A stretch of DNA of 52,795 nucleotides from Alkalinema sp. CACIAM 70d (GTDB lineage: Bacteria > Cyanobacteriota > Cyanobacteriia > Leptolyngbyales > Leptolyngbyaceae), in the NCBI GenBank assembly GCA_002148405.1, contig MUGG01000068.1, positions 1 through 52,795 on the forward strand, written 5' to 3'. Made by a program: the position numbers and the translations under genes. Every line of letters starts with the position of its first letter. Position 1 is the first letter of the stretch. Of the stretch, positions 27,913-36,761 are shown in pieces. Under the pieces are notes generated by a model that worked only from the letters and a program-made list of their open reading frames with translations, was not told the DNA's origin and did no database searches.

Positions 27913-28704
27913 ATGCTCACGATCGCGATCTCCTCCCTTAGCGGAGGCCAAGGAAAAACTACTGCGGCATTGATGCTGGGTCGTTTGCTATCCCGCCAGG
28001 GCTACCCAACCCTGATGATTGATGCGGATCCTCAACACAACCTGACTACCTACCTCGACCTCGACCTTGAGGATAATCAGCCGACCCTTCTAGAATTTCT
28101 GAAAAAGTCGGTTTCCGTCGAGGACAGTATTTACCCCACCGCAAGCAATGACAATCTGTTCCTGATTCCCGCCGATGACCAACTGGATACGGTGCAGGAC
28201 TATCTCTCTAATAGTGGAGTCGGAGCTACGCTGCTCAAGCGTCGTCTCGAACCTGTGGCGGAGACCTTTCAGGTTTGCATTATCGATGCCCCACCCCAGC
28301 GATCTCAGATCTGCCTCACGGTGATCGGCGCAGCGGATACCCTAGTGGTTCCTGTAGAGGCATCCGTGAAAGGTTATGGCTCTCTGGTCAGAACCCTCGA
28401 TCTGTTGCAAACGCTTCAGGATGTCGGTGCGACGGATGCTCAGGTTCTGGGCATTCTCCCATTTCGCGATCGCTGGATCGGCAATACCCAAACCCAGGAA
28501 AGTCGATCGGCGGTAGATGGGATGCGGGAGGAAGTGGGTGAAGATCTGGTGCTGCCGTCCATTCGAGAATCGGAACGATACAAACAGGCAATTAACCGAC
28601 GATCGACCCTCGGCGATCTGGGCTACCACGAACTGGAATACCCCTTTGAGGTGCTCATCGAGAAAATTAGTCAACGCCTAAAAATCAAAAAGCCTAAAAA
28701 GTAA
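27913..28704 (+). CDS. parA: ParA-family partition ATPase
   Basis: Start at the ATG encoding MLTIAISSLSGG rather than a TTG seven codons earlier; 263 residues. Deviant Walker A is visible: SSLSGGQGKTTAALML, followed by TLMIDADPQHNLT (switch/Walker A') and VCIIDAPPQ (Walker B). The terminal basic tail is KISQRLKIKKPKK. ParA proteins segregate plasmids or chromosomes by ATP-dependent DNA-bound gradients with a ParB-type adaptor. A short partner gene and three inverted repeats next to it complete a Type Ib-like partition cassette. Length and lack of an N-terminal HTH agree with the short-ParA class. Confidence 0.88.
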   Translation: MLTIAISSLSGGQGKTTAALMLGRLLSRQGYPTLMIDADPQHNLTTYLDLDLEDNQPTLLEFLKKSVSVEDSIYPTASNDNLFLIPADDQLDTVQDYLSNSGVGATLLKRRLEPVAETFQVCIIDAPPQRSQICLTVIGAADTLVVPVEASVKGYGSLVRTLDLLQTLQDVGATDAQVLGILPFRDRWIGNTQTQESRSAVDGMREEVGEDLVLPSIRESERYKQAINRRSTLGDLGYHELEYPFEVLIEKISQRLKIKKPKK

Positions 28705-28732
28705 AAAGCTAATTTTCGTTTTTTAGCTTTTT
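28703..28732. repeat. par-associated inverted repeat, copy 2
   Basis: AAAAAGCTAA (28703-28712) and TTAGCTTTTT (28723-28732) around a ten-base loop, starting inside the parA stop codon. It doubles as a hairpin with a T-rich 3' arm and could terminate the parA transcript. Confidence 0.65.
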
Positions 28733-28819
28733 ATTTTCACCCTAGGCTGACATGTACAGTCACCGACTAACTCTTGTATTTCTTGCCCTGGGTTCCTTTA
28801 AACTAAAATAGCAATATAT

Positions 28820-28856
28820 AAAAAGCTAATTTTTGTTTTTTAGCTTTTTAGCTTTT
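28820..28856. repeat. par-associated inverted repeat, copy 3
   Basis: AAAAAGCTAA (28820-28829) and TTAGCTTTTT (28840-28849), followed at once by an extra half-site TTAGCTTTT (28848-28856). It lies about 50 bp ahead of the partner gene start. With copies 1 and 2 it brackets parA. Confidence 0.65.
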
Positions 28857-28903
28857 ATTTAATCAAGCCTTTGAGTTTATTCCCCTTTATTCTGCTTAAT
28901 CCT

Positions 28904-29359
28904 ATGTCAGACAGCGTTCTCGATCGGATTCGTCAAAACCGCCAACGGGCATCCGTCCCCCCCAGAAACGATGCCCTCATCCCAGGTGCTCCAGCCTCTG
29001 AGGCTTCCTCAGCGCCCTCAGATTCGCCTGTCCCCGTCGAGGCCGAAGAAACAGGTGCAACCGTTTCGACCAGTTCTAGTGATGCCCTTGAGGACTTAAA
29101 AGCAGAACTGACCCAAATTCCAGAAACGACTCGACATTCCGCGATCGTCCTCGATAAGCAACTGGATCAGGCCCTAACCCGCTACTGCAAAGACAATCGC
29201 ATTACCGTAGAAGTGTTTCTAGAAGCAGCCTGGAACCATGCAGCCTCCAATCCCGAAGCACTGCAAACCATTCTGACCGAAGCGAAACGCCGCTACGCCG
29301 ATCGCAAACGTGCAGGCAAACTCCGTCGCCTCATCACCATGCTGGAAGGCAAATCTTAA
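28904..29359 (+). CDS. small partner of ParA (putative centromere-binding adaptor)
   Basis: Start at the ATG encoding MSDSVLDRIRQNRQRASVPP; 151 residues. The N-terminus is short and basic, followed by a disordered Pro/Ser/Ala/Glu linker (about 25-65). The C-terminal domain (about 75-150) is helical: SAIVLDKQLDQALTRYCKDN, VEVFLEAAWNHAASNPEALQ, AKRRYADRKRAGKLRRLITM. An arginine-bearing N-terminus that could stimulate ParA and a compact DNA-binding-like end are what is expected of the small non-ParB adaptors of Type Ib systems. Function is inferred from position and layout. Confidence 0.65.
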   Translation: MSDSVLDRIRQNRQRASVPPRNDALIPGAPASEASSAPSDSPVPVEAEETGATVSTSSSDALEDLKAELTQIPETTRHSAIVLDKQLDQALTRYCKDNRITVEVFLEAAWNHAASNPEALQTILTEAKRRYADRKRAGKLRRLITMLEGKS

Positions 29360-29370
29360 GCGCCCAATAT

Positions 29371-30543
29371 ATGCCCCCGATGGAGTCGATCGTGCCCAAA
29401 GAATTTCCCGAAAAGCTGGTTCCAGATAGTCCAGACAGTGATCTAACCAGTGATTTAACCAGTCATCCAACAGAATTTCCCGCGCCAATCGACCCTTACT
29501 CGTCCGCCTTAATGGCTGTTACTGCGTTGATGGAATCCGCCCGTCAAGCTGCCGCGCGATCGATCAACGCCATCATGACCGCCAGCTATTGGGAAATTGG
29601 CCGCCGCATTGTTGAACTAGAGCAGGGAGGAGAAAGCCGCGCTGAGTATGGCAAACAGCTCATTGAACGCCTAGCCAAGGACTTGAGCGATCGGTTTGGG
29701 CGGGGCTTTCAAAAAAGCAATCTCTTTCAGATGCGTGCGTTCTACCTGGCCTACCCACTCTTGGGTGAGTCCCTTTCTCTAGACTTGATTTCCCCTGAAA
29801 TTTTCCAGACACTGTCCGGAAAATTCCCCTTGCCCTGGTCGCACTATGTCAAACTGCTCTCCGTCAAATCGTTAGAAGCGCGTGCTTTCTATGAGGCGGA
29901 AGCACTGCGGGGAGGCTGGTCAGTGCGTCAACTTACCCGCCAGATCAACACGCAATACTACGAGCGCGCCCTGGTCTCCCGCAACAAGGCCGCAATGCTA
30001 GAAAAAGGGACTCAGCCTCGCCCTGAAGATGCCATTCTCCCGGAAGAAGAACTTAAAGACCCCTTTGTTTTAGAGTTTCTTGATCTGAAGGATGAGTATT
30101 CCGAAAGTGACCTTGAAGAAGCCCTGATTCGCCACATTGAGAGTTTTCTGCTGGAACTCGGTGGTGATTTTGCCTTTGTGGGTCGTCAGCGCCGTCTACG
30201 GATCGGAGATCAGTGGTTCCGGGTCGATCTGCTGTTCTTCAATCGTCGCTTGCGGTGTCTTATCATCATCGATCTCAAGCTGGGCGAGTTTACCTATGCT
30301 GATGTGGGGCAAATGCATATGTACCTCAACTACGCCCGTGAGCACTGGATGCACCCCGGTGAAAATCCCCCCGTCGGATTGATTCTCTGCAACAGAAAGA
30401 ATGAGGCGGTAGCTCACTATGCGCTGGAAGGGTTATCCAATATCCTTGCTGCCGAGTACCAAATCGCCCTTCCCGATGAAAAAGTTTTAGCTGCGGAGCT
30501 AGAACGAACCCGCCAGACGATCGAGCAGCGACTGACATCTTAA
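29371..30543 (+). CDS. DUF1016/YhcG-type PDDEXK nuclease-like protein
   Basis: A 390-residue protein. Residues about 40-190 match DUF1016_N/YhcG_N (IMTASYWEIGRRIVELEQGG, YGKQLIERLAKDLSDRFGRG, SNLFQMRAFYLAYP). The C-terminal part (about 230-370) is the YhcG PDDEXK domain: LGGDFAFVGRQRRLRIGDQW, then FRVDLLFFNRRLRCLIIIDL-K with the Asp...Asp-x-Lys nuclease signature, and GQMHMYLNYAREHW. These proteins are widespread in defence islands and on plasmids, and their substrate is not well known. It follows the par partner by only 11 bp and precedes the VMAP-like operon by 126 bp. Confidence 0.85.
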   Translation: MPPMESIVPKEFPEKLVPDSPDSDLTSDLTSHPTEFPAPIDPYSSALMAVTALMESARQAAARSINAIMTASYWEIGRRIVELEQGGESRAEYGKQLIERLAKDLSDRFGRGFQKSNLFQMRAFYLAYPLLGESLSLDLISPEIFQTLSGKFPLPWSHYVKLLSVKSLEARAFYEAEALRGGWSVRQLTRQINTQYYERALVSRNKAAMLEKGTQPRPEDAILPEEELKDPFVLEFLDLKDEYSESDLEEALIRHIESFLLELGGDFAFVGRQRRLRIGDQWFRVDLLFFNRRLRCLIIIDLKLGEFTYADVGQMHMYLNYAREHWMHPGENPPVGLILCNRKNEAVAHYALEGLSNILAAEYQIALPDEKVLAAELERTRQTIEQRLTS

Positions 30544-30669
30544 GAGGATTGAACGAGTGCAGGAATGGGTTGACTCGGGGAAGCGCCCTGTAACCGTCCT
30601 GATTCTATTCGAAGACTTAACCTGGAAATATGGTTGATAGTGATGAAGGAATATTAGTCAGCCTACGGA

Positions 30670-31032
30670 ATGACTCCCATGGAAAAAGCGATCGCCCAGT
30701 TTACCCTCGAAGACGGTTCCTCAGTCCTGGTGGAAGTGGACGAACCGGAAGGGAGTGCTATTCAACCCGTGGCTTCGGTCAGTACTGGAAAACTGGTGTA
30801 TCAGGCGCAAGTGTCTTTAGAGCAAGCCTTGGATCGAGTCAAGCCGGTAGCTTCGACGGTACTGAACAAGTTGAGATCTGGGATGACCACGCCTGCTGAT
30901 GAAATTGAGGTGACGTTTGGGTTAAAACTCAGTGCGGAAGCAGGGGCTATCATTAGCTCCGTGGGGGGAGAAGTAACCTTTGAAGTCAAACTGAAGTGGA
31001 ATCAGAGCCAGACGGCTGGAAAATCAGCATGA
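30670..31032 (+). CDS. Trypco1-like (CU044_2847 family) protein
   Basis: A 120-residue beta-rich protein: FTLEDGSSVLVEVDEPEG, then a helix with SLEQALDRVKPVASTVLNKL, then DEIEVTFGLKLSAEAGAIIS and EVTFEVKLKW. This is the trypsin-co-occurring domain 1 pattern, normally encoded next to conflict-system trypsin-like proteases, exactly as here. Its stop overlaps the protease start (ATGA). The role is thought to be an inhibitor or sensor partner of the protease; that is family-level knowledge, not shown here. The initiator could also be the second ATG (MEKAIAQF). Confidence 0.75.
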   Translation: MTPMEKAIAQFTLEDGSSVLVEVDEPEGSAIQPVASVSTGKLVYQAQVSLEQALDRVKPVASTVLNKLRSGMTTPADEIEVTFGLKLSAEAGAIISSVGGEVTFEVKLKWNQSQTAGKSA

Positions 31033-32939
31033 CGTTTGAAGACGGAAAAAAGGCGATCGCTCGAATTTATTCAGCGCCGAACCAAGTGGTTGGCGTTGGC
31101 TTTTTGGTGGCCGATCGCTACGTGTTGACCTGCGCCCACGTTGTGAATGCCTGTGGGGTTCCTCAAGACAACCCGATCGGCTCGACCCTATCGCTGGCCT
31201 TTCCGTTCAGCACAGGTGAACAACTTTACACAGCAGAGGTCATTGGGCACGAGTTGCAGGGAGACTGTGGTAGTGATTATGCGGTTTTGCGGCTGGACAC
31301 CGTTCTAGCTATCCCACCAATCGACCTGGAGACATTTATCAGAACGGAGAGTCCGGTGGGACTTCAAGCGTTTGGCTTCCCAAAGGGGGATCAGGCGGGA
31401 CGCAATTTAATCGCAGAAAGTCGAGGCACGATCGCCCCTGGGGATTGGGAACAGATCGAGGATACGAAGCAACCCGGATTAGCGGTTGAGGAAGGGTTTA
31501 GTGGTGCGCCGGTGTGGTGTCCATCGGTCAGCACCTTTGTGGGCATGATTGTAGCGCGGGATAAAAGGCGAGAAGCCGCTAAGGTCGGGTTCATGATTCC
31601 GACGCAGAAGCTGAATAAGCCCCTGAAATTGATCCAGAAGCGAACCCTACTGGATTTACTTGAACCGGAACAGAACAGCTTGACGGAGCAGATTCAAATT
31701 GCCTACGAAGTTTGTCGTCGAGAGGGCACAACCCAATCCTACAAAGCTGAGTTATCGGCACGATTAGACGATTTGGCTGGGATGGCGGACGGCGAGATTG
31801 AGGAACCCATGCTGGTGCAGTTTGCAGCTTGTTTGCTGAATCAATCTGGGCTATCAGATAACGTTAGAACACAGTTGGAACAGTGGGCACAACGCTATAC
31901 CCAGAATTTAAATACACTGCGAACAAAGCTACAGGATCAGCAAAACCAGAAACTCAATCATCAATCGATTAAATCTAAACATCCTGGTTTATTGATTAGT
32001 GTAAAAGCCCATGAGAGCCAGGAGAAGCATTACACCGTCAATGCTTGGTTTATTCGTGATTTTAACCAATATGATGCAACAACAGGACAAGGCTCCGAGG
32101 CCCTAACGTTCCAAAACCTCAGACAGACCCCGGAGGATGAGAATCTCGATCCTGAAACTGGAATTCCCGATCGCCAACTTCCTAGTTTATTTGCAGACTA
32201 CCTCGATCAGGTGGGGGCACGGGTTGACTTACAAGCACTGACGATCGAGCTTCTCTTGCCCATGGTGTTAATGAATCAGCGCATTGAACAACAGCCCATT
32301 CCCTGCGATTTTGGTCTCCCGGAAGCGTTAGTGGCCAGTTGTCGGGTTTCCTTAAGGTCGCAGGATCGCTTAGAATCCCCTCGATTTCTTGGCACATGGG
32401 CAGCAAAGTGGCAACAGCTTGAGACATCACTGAGTCTCCAGACGGGGCCAGCATTCGTGACAGGAAGCGAGAATCTCAAGCAAATGCAGCGGGAACTCAA
32501 ACCGAATGAAAAGCTGGGACTGCTGTTACCCTACCCGCCAAGCGCTGATGAGAAAGAGTTAGGCGTTTTGATTGGGACAGGAACCCCGATCGCGCTATGG
32601 GTTCGTAAAGACCATCCCAATCAGGCTTGGGGGCACCAGTTTTGCCAGCAGATTTTGGGCTGCTTAGGTGAAACCTGTGAGGCGCAAGGGCAATCTAGCT
32701 GCTGTTTGCATCAGCCTTGTTCTAGCGATAATCTACCCGGCAACTGTCGGAGTATCCTGTTAGGCAAACTCCTCGATCGCGTAACCACGATCCGTCGAGA
32801 AGCATTGGAACGCGATGATGACCTGGAAAACATCGCACAATCCCTTGAATTGGGGCATCACCTCGCGTTTGTGTGGGAAAATCCTAAGCGAGTGCCACCC
32901 ACCAGTAAAAGTCCTTATCAACATCCTTCTTCCCAATAG
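31029..32939 (+). CDS. trypsin-like protease with VMAP-C-like C-terminus
   Basis: Start at the ATG that overlaps the previous stop (ATGA); 636 residues. The N-terminal 200 residues are a chymotrypsin-fold protease: catalytic His37 (YVLTCAHVV), Asp83 (CGSDYAVL) and Ser158 (GFSGAPVW). A helical region (about 210-310: EQIQIAYEVCRREGTTQSYK) follows. The last 300 residues fit the vWA-MoxR-associated protein C-terminal (VMAP-C) region, with a Cys-rich stretch CQQILGCLGETCEAQGQSSC. In such systems the protease is the proposed effector. It is followed after six bases by the MoxR ATPase. Confidence 0.8.
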   Translation: MTFEDGKKAIARIYSAPNQVVGVGFLVADRYVLTCAHVVNACGVPQDNPIGSTLSLAFPFSTGEQLYTAEVIGHELQGDCGSDYAVLRLDTVLAIPPIDLETFIRTESPVGLQAFGFPKGDQAGRNLIAESRGTIAPGDWEQIEDTKQPGLAVEEGFSGAPVWCPSVSTFVGMIVARDKRREAAKVGFMIPTQKLNKPLKLIQKRTLLDLLEPEQNSLTEQIQIAYEVCRREGTTQSYKAELSARLDDLAGMADGEIEEPMLVQFAACLLNQSGLSDNVRTQLEQWAQRYTQNLNTLRTKLQDQQNQKLNHQSIKSKHPGLLISVKAHESQEKHYTVNAWFIRDFNQYDATTGQGSEALTFQNLRQTPEDENLDPETGIPDRQLPSLFADYLDQVGARVDLQALTIELLLPMVLMNQRIEQQPIPCDFGLPEALVASCRVSLRSQDRLESPRFLGTWAAKWQQLETSLSLQTGPAFVTGSENLKQMQRELKPNEKLGLLLPYPPSADEKELGVLIGTGTPIALWVRKDHPNQAWGHQFCQQILGCLGETCEAQGQSSCCLHQPCSSDNLPGNCRSILLGKLLDRVTTIRREALERDDDLENIAQSLELGHHLAFVWENPKRVPPTSKSPYQHPSSQ

Positions 32940-32945
32940 CTCGCT

Positions 32946-34034
32946 ATGACTGGAACCGACGATCGTCAGCCTTTAGAAAACCCCAGTGCGGCTGCGGGAG
33001 AAACGGGTGCGACTTGGAAAATCTTTCAAGGCACGGGGATTCCCCATGATGGGCTAGAGCGATTGCCCGATCCGCCCAGTTGGCGCGTTTTTCAGGATGA
33101 GGCGACGCGGCAGCAACACAAGGGCGCAACCTTTCAACCGCGATCGGAAGAGATTGAGATGGTCAATGCAGCGTTATATCTGCGGCGACCGTTGCTGATT
33201 ACGGGCAAACCGGGCACGGGCAAAACTTCGCTGGCCTATGCAGTGGCTAATGAGTTGAAACTGGGGGAAGTGCTGTACTGGCCGATTACGACGCGCACCA
33301 CGCTCAAAGATGGCCTCTATAGCTACGATGCGATCGGGCGATTGCAGGATTCCCAGCAGAAACCGGAGCCAGGAGAGCAAGCACGAAATGCCGTGGAAGA
33401 CATCGGCAAGTACATTCGCTTGGGGCCGTTGGGGACAGCGCTTTTGCCCACCGGTTCGCCGAAGCAGCCGAGGATTTTGCTAATTGATGAAATTGATAAA
33501 AGCGATATTGATTTGCCGAATGATCTGCTGCACGTCTTTGAGGAAGGACGATTTCGGATTCCAGAGCTAGAGCGCATTAAGGAAGTAGCCCCTCGGGTAC
33601 GGGTCAATACGGCCTATACCAGCGCAGGCGACAATCAACCCCTCCAGGTTGAGATCGAAGCCGGTCAGGTGCAATGCACGACGTTTCCCTTTGTGATCTT
33701 AACCAGTAACGGAGAACGGGAGTTTCCACCTCCGTTTTTGCGGCGTTGTATTCGCCTTGCTATGCGAGAACCGGATGAAAAAGAGCTGGCCCGCATTGTG
33801 GAAGCGCATTTAAAACAGTCGTTTCCTAGCGTGTTGCAAGATGCAGAATCGATTATTAAGAAGTTTCTGGAAATCCGGGATAAAGCGGGTCAAGAAGTGG
33901 CAACGGATCAGTTGCTGAATGCAATCTATTTACTGTTGCAAAAAGAGGTGCCTACGGAAGAAGCACGGGATAAATTGCGCGATCGATTGCTGAACGGATT
34001 GCTGAAACCGTTATCTGGCCCAGGTGCAGAATGA
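32946..34034 (+). CDS. MoxR-type AAA+ ATPase of the VMAP operon
   Basis: A 362-residue ATPase. Walker A GKPGTGKTSLAYAV, Walker B PRILLIDEIDKSDIDLPND, sensor 1 FPFVILTSNGEREFPPPFLR and arginine finger region RRCIRLAMRE are all clear. The MoxR signature DLPNDLLHVFEEG is present. In vWA-MoxR systems the ATPase remodels or gates the effector when signalled by the vWA partner. Its stop overlaps the next start (ATGA), so it is translationally coupled to the vWA-FGE gene. Confidence 0.92.
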   Translation: MTGTDDRQPLENPSAAAGETGATWKIFQGTGIPHDGLERLPDPPSWRVFQDEATRQQHKGATFQPRSEEIEMVNAALYLRRPLLITGKPGTGKTSLAYAVANELKLGEVLYWPITTRTTLKDGLYSYDAIGRLQDSQQKPEPGEQARNAVEDIGKYIRLGPLGTALLPTGSPKQPRILLIDEIDKSDIDLPNDLLHVFEEGRFRIPELERIKEVAPRVRVNTAYTSAGDNQPLQVEIEAGQVQCTTFPFVILTSNGEREFPPPFLRRCIRLAMREPDEKELARIVEAHLKQSFPSVLQDAESIIKKFLEIRDKAGQEVATDQLLNAIYLLLQKEVPTEEARDKLRDRLLNGLLKPLSGPGAE

Positions 34035-36688
34035 CCCAGCAGCCCGATCGATCCGTTTTTGAGCAGTTGATTGCTCGGCTGCGCCACGCCCAAATTGATT
34101 GGGATGCGGAAAATATTGCGGATGCGCTGTGGTTGGCACGGTATGTTGAGGGCCAATCCGATCGCGCGAATCGATCGACGCAGGCCGCTGCCAAACCCAA
34201 GATTCGGACGGAAACGGTGACCGGAGAAGCGTCGCCACCGCTACCCCCGCCGGAACTGGGGTTGTATGCCCAAGGACAGCCTGCCCAAAGCCCCAATCAG
34301 CCCAATCAGTCCAATCCAGCGGCTCCAGGACTCCCGTTTAAGACGCCGACGGCTCCAGCGTTGCGGCAAACCCTCGAGATCGGGCGATCGTTGCGGCCCT
34401 TACGGCGCAGGGTGGATTCCTATCGGCGGCGGGTTCTGGATGAGGAGGCAACGGCGGAGCAAACGGCGGAACAGCAGTTCTGTATGACGGTGGTGCAGCC
34501 GGAGCCGGAAAATTGGTTGGAAGTGGCGCTGGTGATGGAATACACGCCCTCTAGTTTTATTTGGCAGGATACGCTGCAATCGTTTAAGCAATTACTGGAA
34601 CATCAGGGTGCGTTTCGATCGGTGAATGTGTGGCATCTCAAGGTTGTCCAAGATACGGCATCGCAGAATACCAAGGAGCAAAACAAAGCGGCGAATGGGA
34701 CGACGAATGCGGTGCAGTTGTTTACCCATTTACCGGGATCCCGTCCGCAGAAGCCTCGCAGCCTGAAGGAATTGATTGATCCGGCGGGGCGACGGTTGAT
34801 TTTGGTGCTGAGTGATTGTGTTTCGGCGGCATGGCAGCAGGGGGTGATCCAGGAGGCGTGTTTAGAGCTGTGGGCGCAGCGGGGGCCGATCGCGATTATG
34901 CAGTTCTTGCCGGGACGGTTGTGGGGCAGGACGGCGCTGCGATCGGGGGTGGCGGTGAAGCTGAGCAGTCTGACGCCGGGGGCTGCCAATCGTGAGTTGC
35001 TGTTGCATGAGGTGCCGGTTTGGTCTGATAGTCAGACCGATCGCGGTTTGAAGCTGCCGATCGTGACGTTGGAACCGGGGTCTTTGGGGCTGTGGGCCAA
35101 GATGGTGGCGGGGTTTGGGGAGCAGCGGGTGGCGGGGGTTTGGTTTGATGAGGGCTGGAAGGACTGGGTGCAGGCAGAAGCGACGCCTGCGGGGGACTGG
35201 ACGGCGGAGCAGTTGGTCGATCGATTTAATACAACGGCGTCGTTATTGGCGCGGAAGTTGGCGATCTTGATGGCGATCGTTCCGGTGCAGTTGCCGATTA
35301 TTTATTTGATTCAGGCGACGATGCTGCGGGAGTCTACGCCGTTGCATTTGGCGGAAGTGTTTATGAGTGGGTTGATTCGGCAGGAGGCTGGGGCAGCGGC
35401 GGCAGAGCAGGCAACGGAACCCGCCTATGAATTCGTGGCGGGGGTGCGGGAACGGTTGCTGGATTTGGCTGATCCGGGTGAGGCGGAACAGTTGCTCGAT
35501 CGGGTATCGCAGTATGTGGGGCAAAAGATTGGGCGGAGTCTCTACAGTTTTACGGCGTTGTTGCGGTTGGAGCAGGAGTTGCAAGGGACGGATGTGGCGG
35601 ATTTGTTGAAGTTTGCCACGGTGACGAAGCAGGCGGTGAAGCGGTTGGGGGGGGCGTATGCGGAGTTGGTGCGGGCGATGGAAGCGCGGCCTCCGGTGCC
35701 ACCGCCAGGGCCGCTGGTGCAGTTTCCGCCGTTGCAGCGGCTGGAGTTTACCTGGGTGCAGTTGGAGGAGGAAGACGCGGAACTGGAAGAAGAAGAACCC
35801 GAAACCCCGTTGCCGGAGCGGGTGCCCTTTGAGTTCACCATTGCGACACTGCGCCAGGAAGGCCGGGAGCGGGTTATCCAGAATCAAGCCCAGCAAGCCT
35901 ATCGCTTTGTGGAAGAACTGGCTCCGGAGGTTGTCCTGGAGATGGTGGCGATTCCCGGTGGTAGGTTCCTGATGGGATCCCCAGAGGATGAGCCTGAGCG
36001 GTATGACGATGAATCGCCTCAGCATGAGGTCACCGTGCCCAGCTTCTTCATGGGACGCTATCCGGTCACCCAAGCCCAATGGCGATGGGTCGCAGGCTTA
36101 CCGCCTATCAACCAGGAACTCGACCCCGTTCCCTCACGTTTCAAAGGCGATAACCACCCTGTGGAGCAGGTGTCCTGGCACGACGCCGTCGAGTTCTGTG
36201 CCCGCCTCTCTGCCCACACAGGCCGCCCTTACCGCCTGCCCAGCGAAGCGGAGTGGGAATATGCCTGTCGAGCCGGAACCACGACCCCGTTTCACTTTGG
36301 CCAAACCATAAGCACCGATCTCGCTAATTACAACAGTAATTCCACCTACAAAGATGGCCCTAAGGGCGAATACCGAGGAAAAACTACACCTGTAGATCAG
36401 TTTGGCATTGCTAATGCCTTTGGGCTGTGCGACATGCATGGGAACGTGTGGGAATGGTGTGCGGACCATTGGCATGACAATTACGAAGGCGCACCTGTCG
36501 ATGGTAGTGCATGGGTAGATCAAGACGCGGGGGAAGATAATTCATATGTACTGCGCGGCGGCTCCTGGTGCAGCTTTCCTGGGAGTTGTCGCTCTGCCAC
36601 TCGCTACAACTATCTTGCGGGTGCGCGCAACGACTCCTACGGTTTTCGTGTTGTCTGTTCAGCCCCAGGACTCTTCCCTAGCCCTTAG
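34031..36688 (+). CDS. SAV_2336/vWA-like protein with C-terminal FGE domain, DGR target 1
   Basis: An 885-residue fusion. Residues 1-45 hold a small helical domain (LIARLRHAQIDWDAENIADA). Residues about 150-330 match SAV_2336-type vWA-like proteins of ternary systems (FCMTVVQPEPENWLEVALVM, LILVLSDCVSAAWQQG). A long helical section follows. Residues about 634-880 are an FGE-sulfatase (C-type-lectin fold) domain (IPGGRFLMGSPEDEPER, PYRLPSEAEWEYACRAG, MHGNVWEWCADHW, YVLRGGSW). The last 40 residues are the variable repeat: after Trp846 the variable positions are 847-849, 851-852, 859-862 and 867-870. The FGE domain is likely a displayed binding surface, not an active formylglycine enzyme. Confidence 0.85.
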   Translation: MTQQPDRSVFEQLIARLRHAQIDWDAENIADALWLARYVEGQSDRANRSTQAAAKPKIRTETVTGEASPPLPPPELGLYAQGQPAQSPNQPNQSNPAAPGLPFKTPTAPALRQTLEIGRSLRPLRRRVDSYRRRVLDEEATAEQTAEQQFCMTVVQPEPENWLEVALVMEYTPSSFIWQDTLQSFKQLLEHQGAFRSVNVWHLKVVQDTASQNTKEQNKAANGTTNAVQLFTHLPGSRPQKPRSLKELIDPAGRRLILVLSDCVSAAWQQGVIQEACLELWAQRGPIAIMQFLPGRLWGRTALRSGVAVKLSSLTPGAANRELLLHEVPVWSDSQTDRGLKLPIVTLEPGSLGLWAKMVAGFGEQRVAGVWFDEGWKDWVQAEATPAGDWTAEQLVDRFNTTASLLARKLAILMAIVPVQLPIIYLIQATMLRESTPLHLAEVFMSGLIRQEAGAAAAEQATEPAYEFVAGVRERLLDLADPGEAEQLLDRVSQYVGQKIGRSLYSFTALLRLEQELQGTDVADLLKFATVTKQAVKRLGGAYAELVRAMEARPPVPPPGPLVQFPPLQRLEFTWVQLEEEDAELEEEEPETPLPERVPFEFTIATLRQEGRERVIQNQAQQAYRFVEELAPEVVLEMVAIPGGRFLMGSPEDEPERYDDESPQHEVTVPSFFMGRYPVTQAQWRWVAGLPPINQELDPVPSRFKGDNHPVEQVSWHDAVEFCARLSAHTGRPYRLPSEAEWEYACRAGTTTPFHFGQTISTDLANYNSNSTYKDGPKGEYRGKTTPVDQFGIANAFGLCDMHGNVWEWCADHWHDNYEGAPVDGSAWVDQDAGEDNSYVLRGGSWCSFPGSCRSATRYNYLAGARNDSYGFRVVCSAPGLFPSP
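36553..36668 (+). repeat. DGR variable repeat 1 (VR1)
   Basis: 116 bp aligned without gaps to the template at 37638-37753. Fifteen bases differ and every one is an A in the template. Codon changes from template to VR1 include AAC>TGC, AAC>AGC, AAT>TTT, AGG>GGG, AAT>AGT, AAC>TAC, AAT>CTT, AAC>GAC and AAC>TCC. The A-poor 3' part (GGTTTTCGTGTTGTCTGTTC and on) is identical and fits an IMH. The first base after the core differs (G versus C). Confidence 0.95.
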
Positions 36689-36697
36689 CCCTCGTGC

Positions 36698-36740
36698 CCA
36701 GGCTCCGCCTGGGACACGCCCCCTCCGAGGCTCCGCCTCA
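36698..36740. repeat. REP-like double hairpin downstream of VR1
   Basis: GTGCCCAGG and CCTGGGACAC form a stem around CTCCG, followed by CCCTCCGAGGCTCCGCCTC, a second small stem. Similar units occur at 37375-37455 and 39053-39100, flanking the transposase and the second target. They resemble the REP/BIME substrates of RAYT transposases. The first stem also sits where DGR targets carry a homing-stimulating hairpin. Confidence 0.7.
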
Positions 36741-36761
36741 CTCTTACCCATAGATCCCCAC

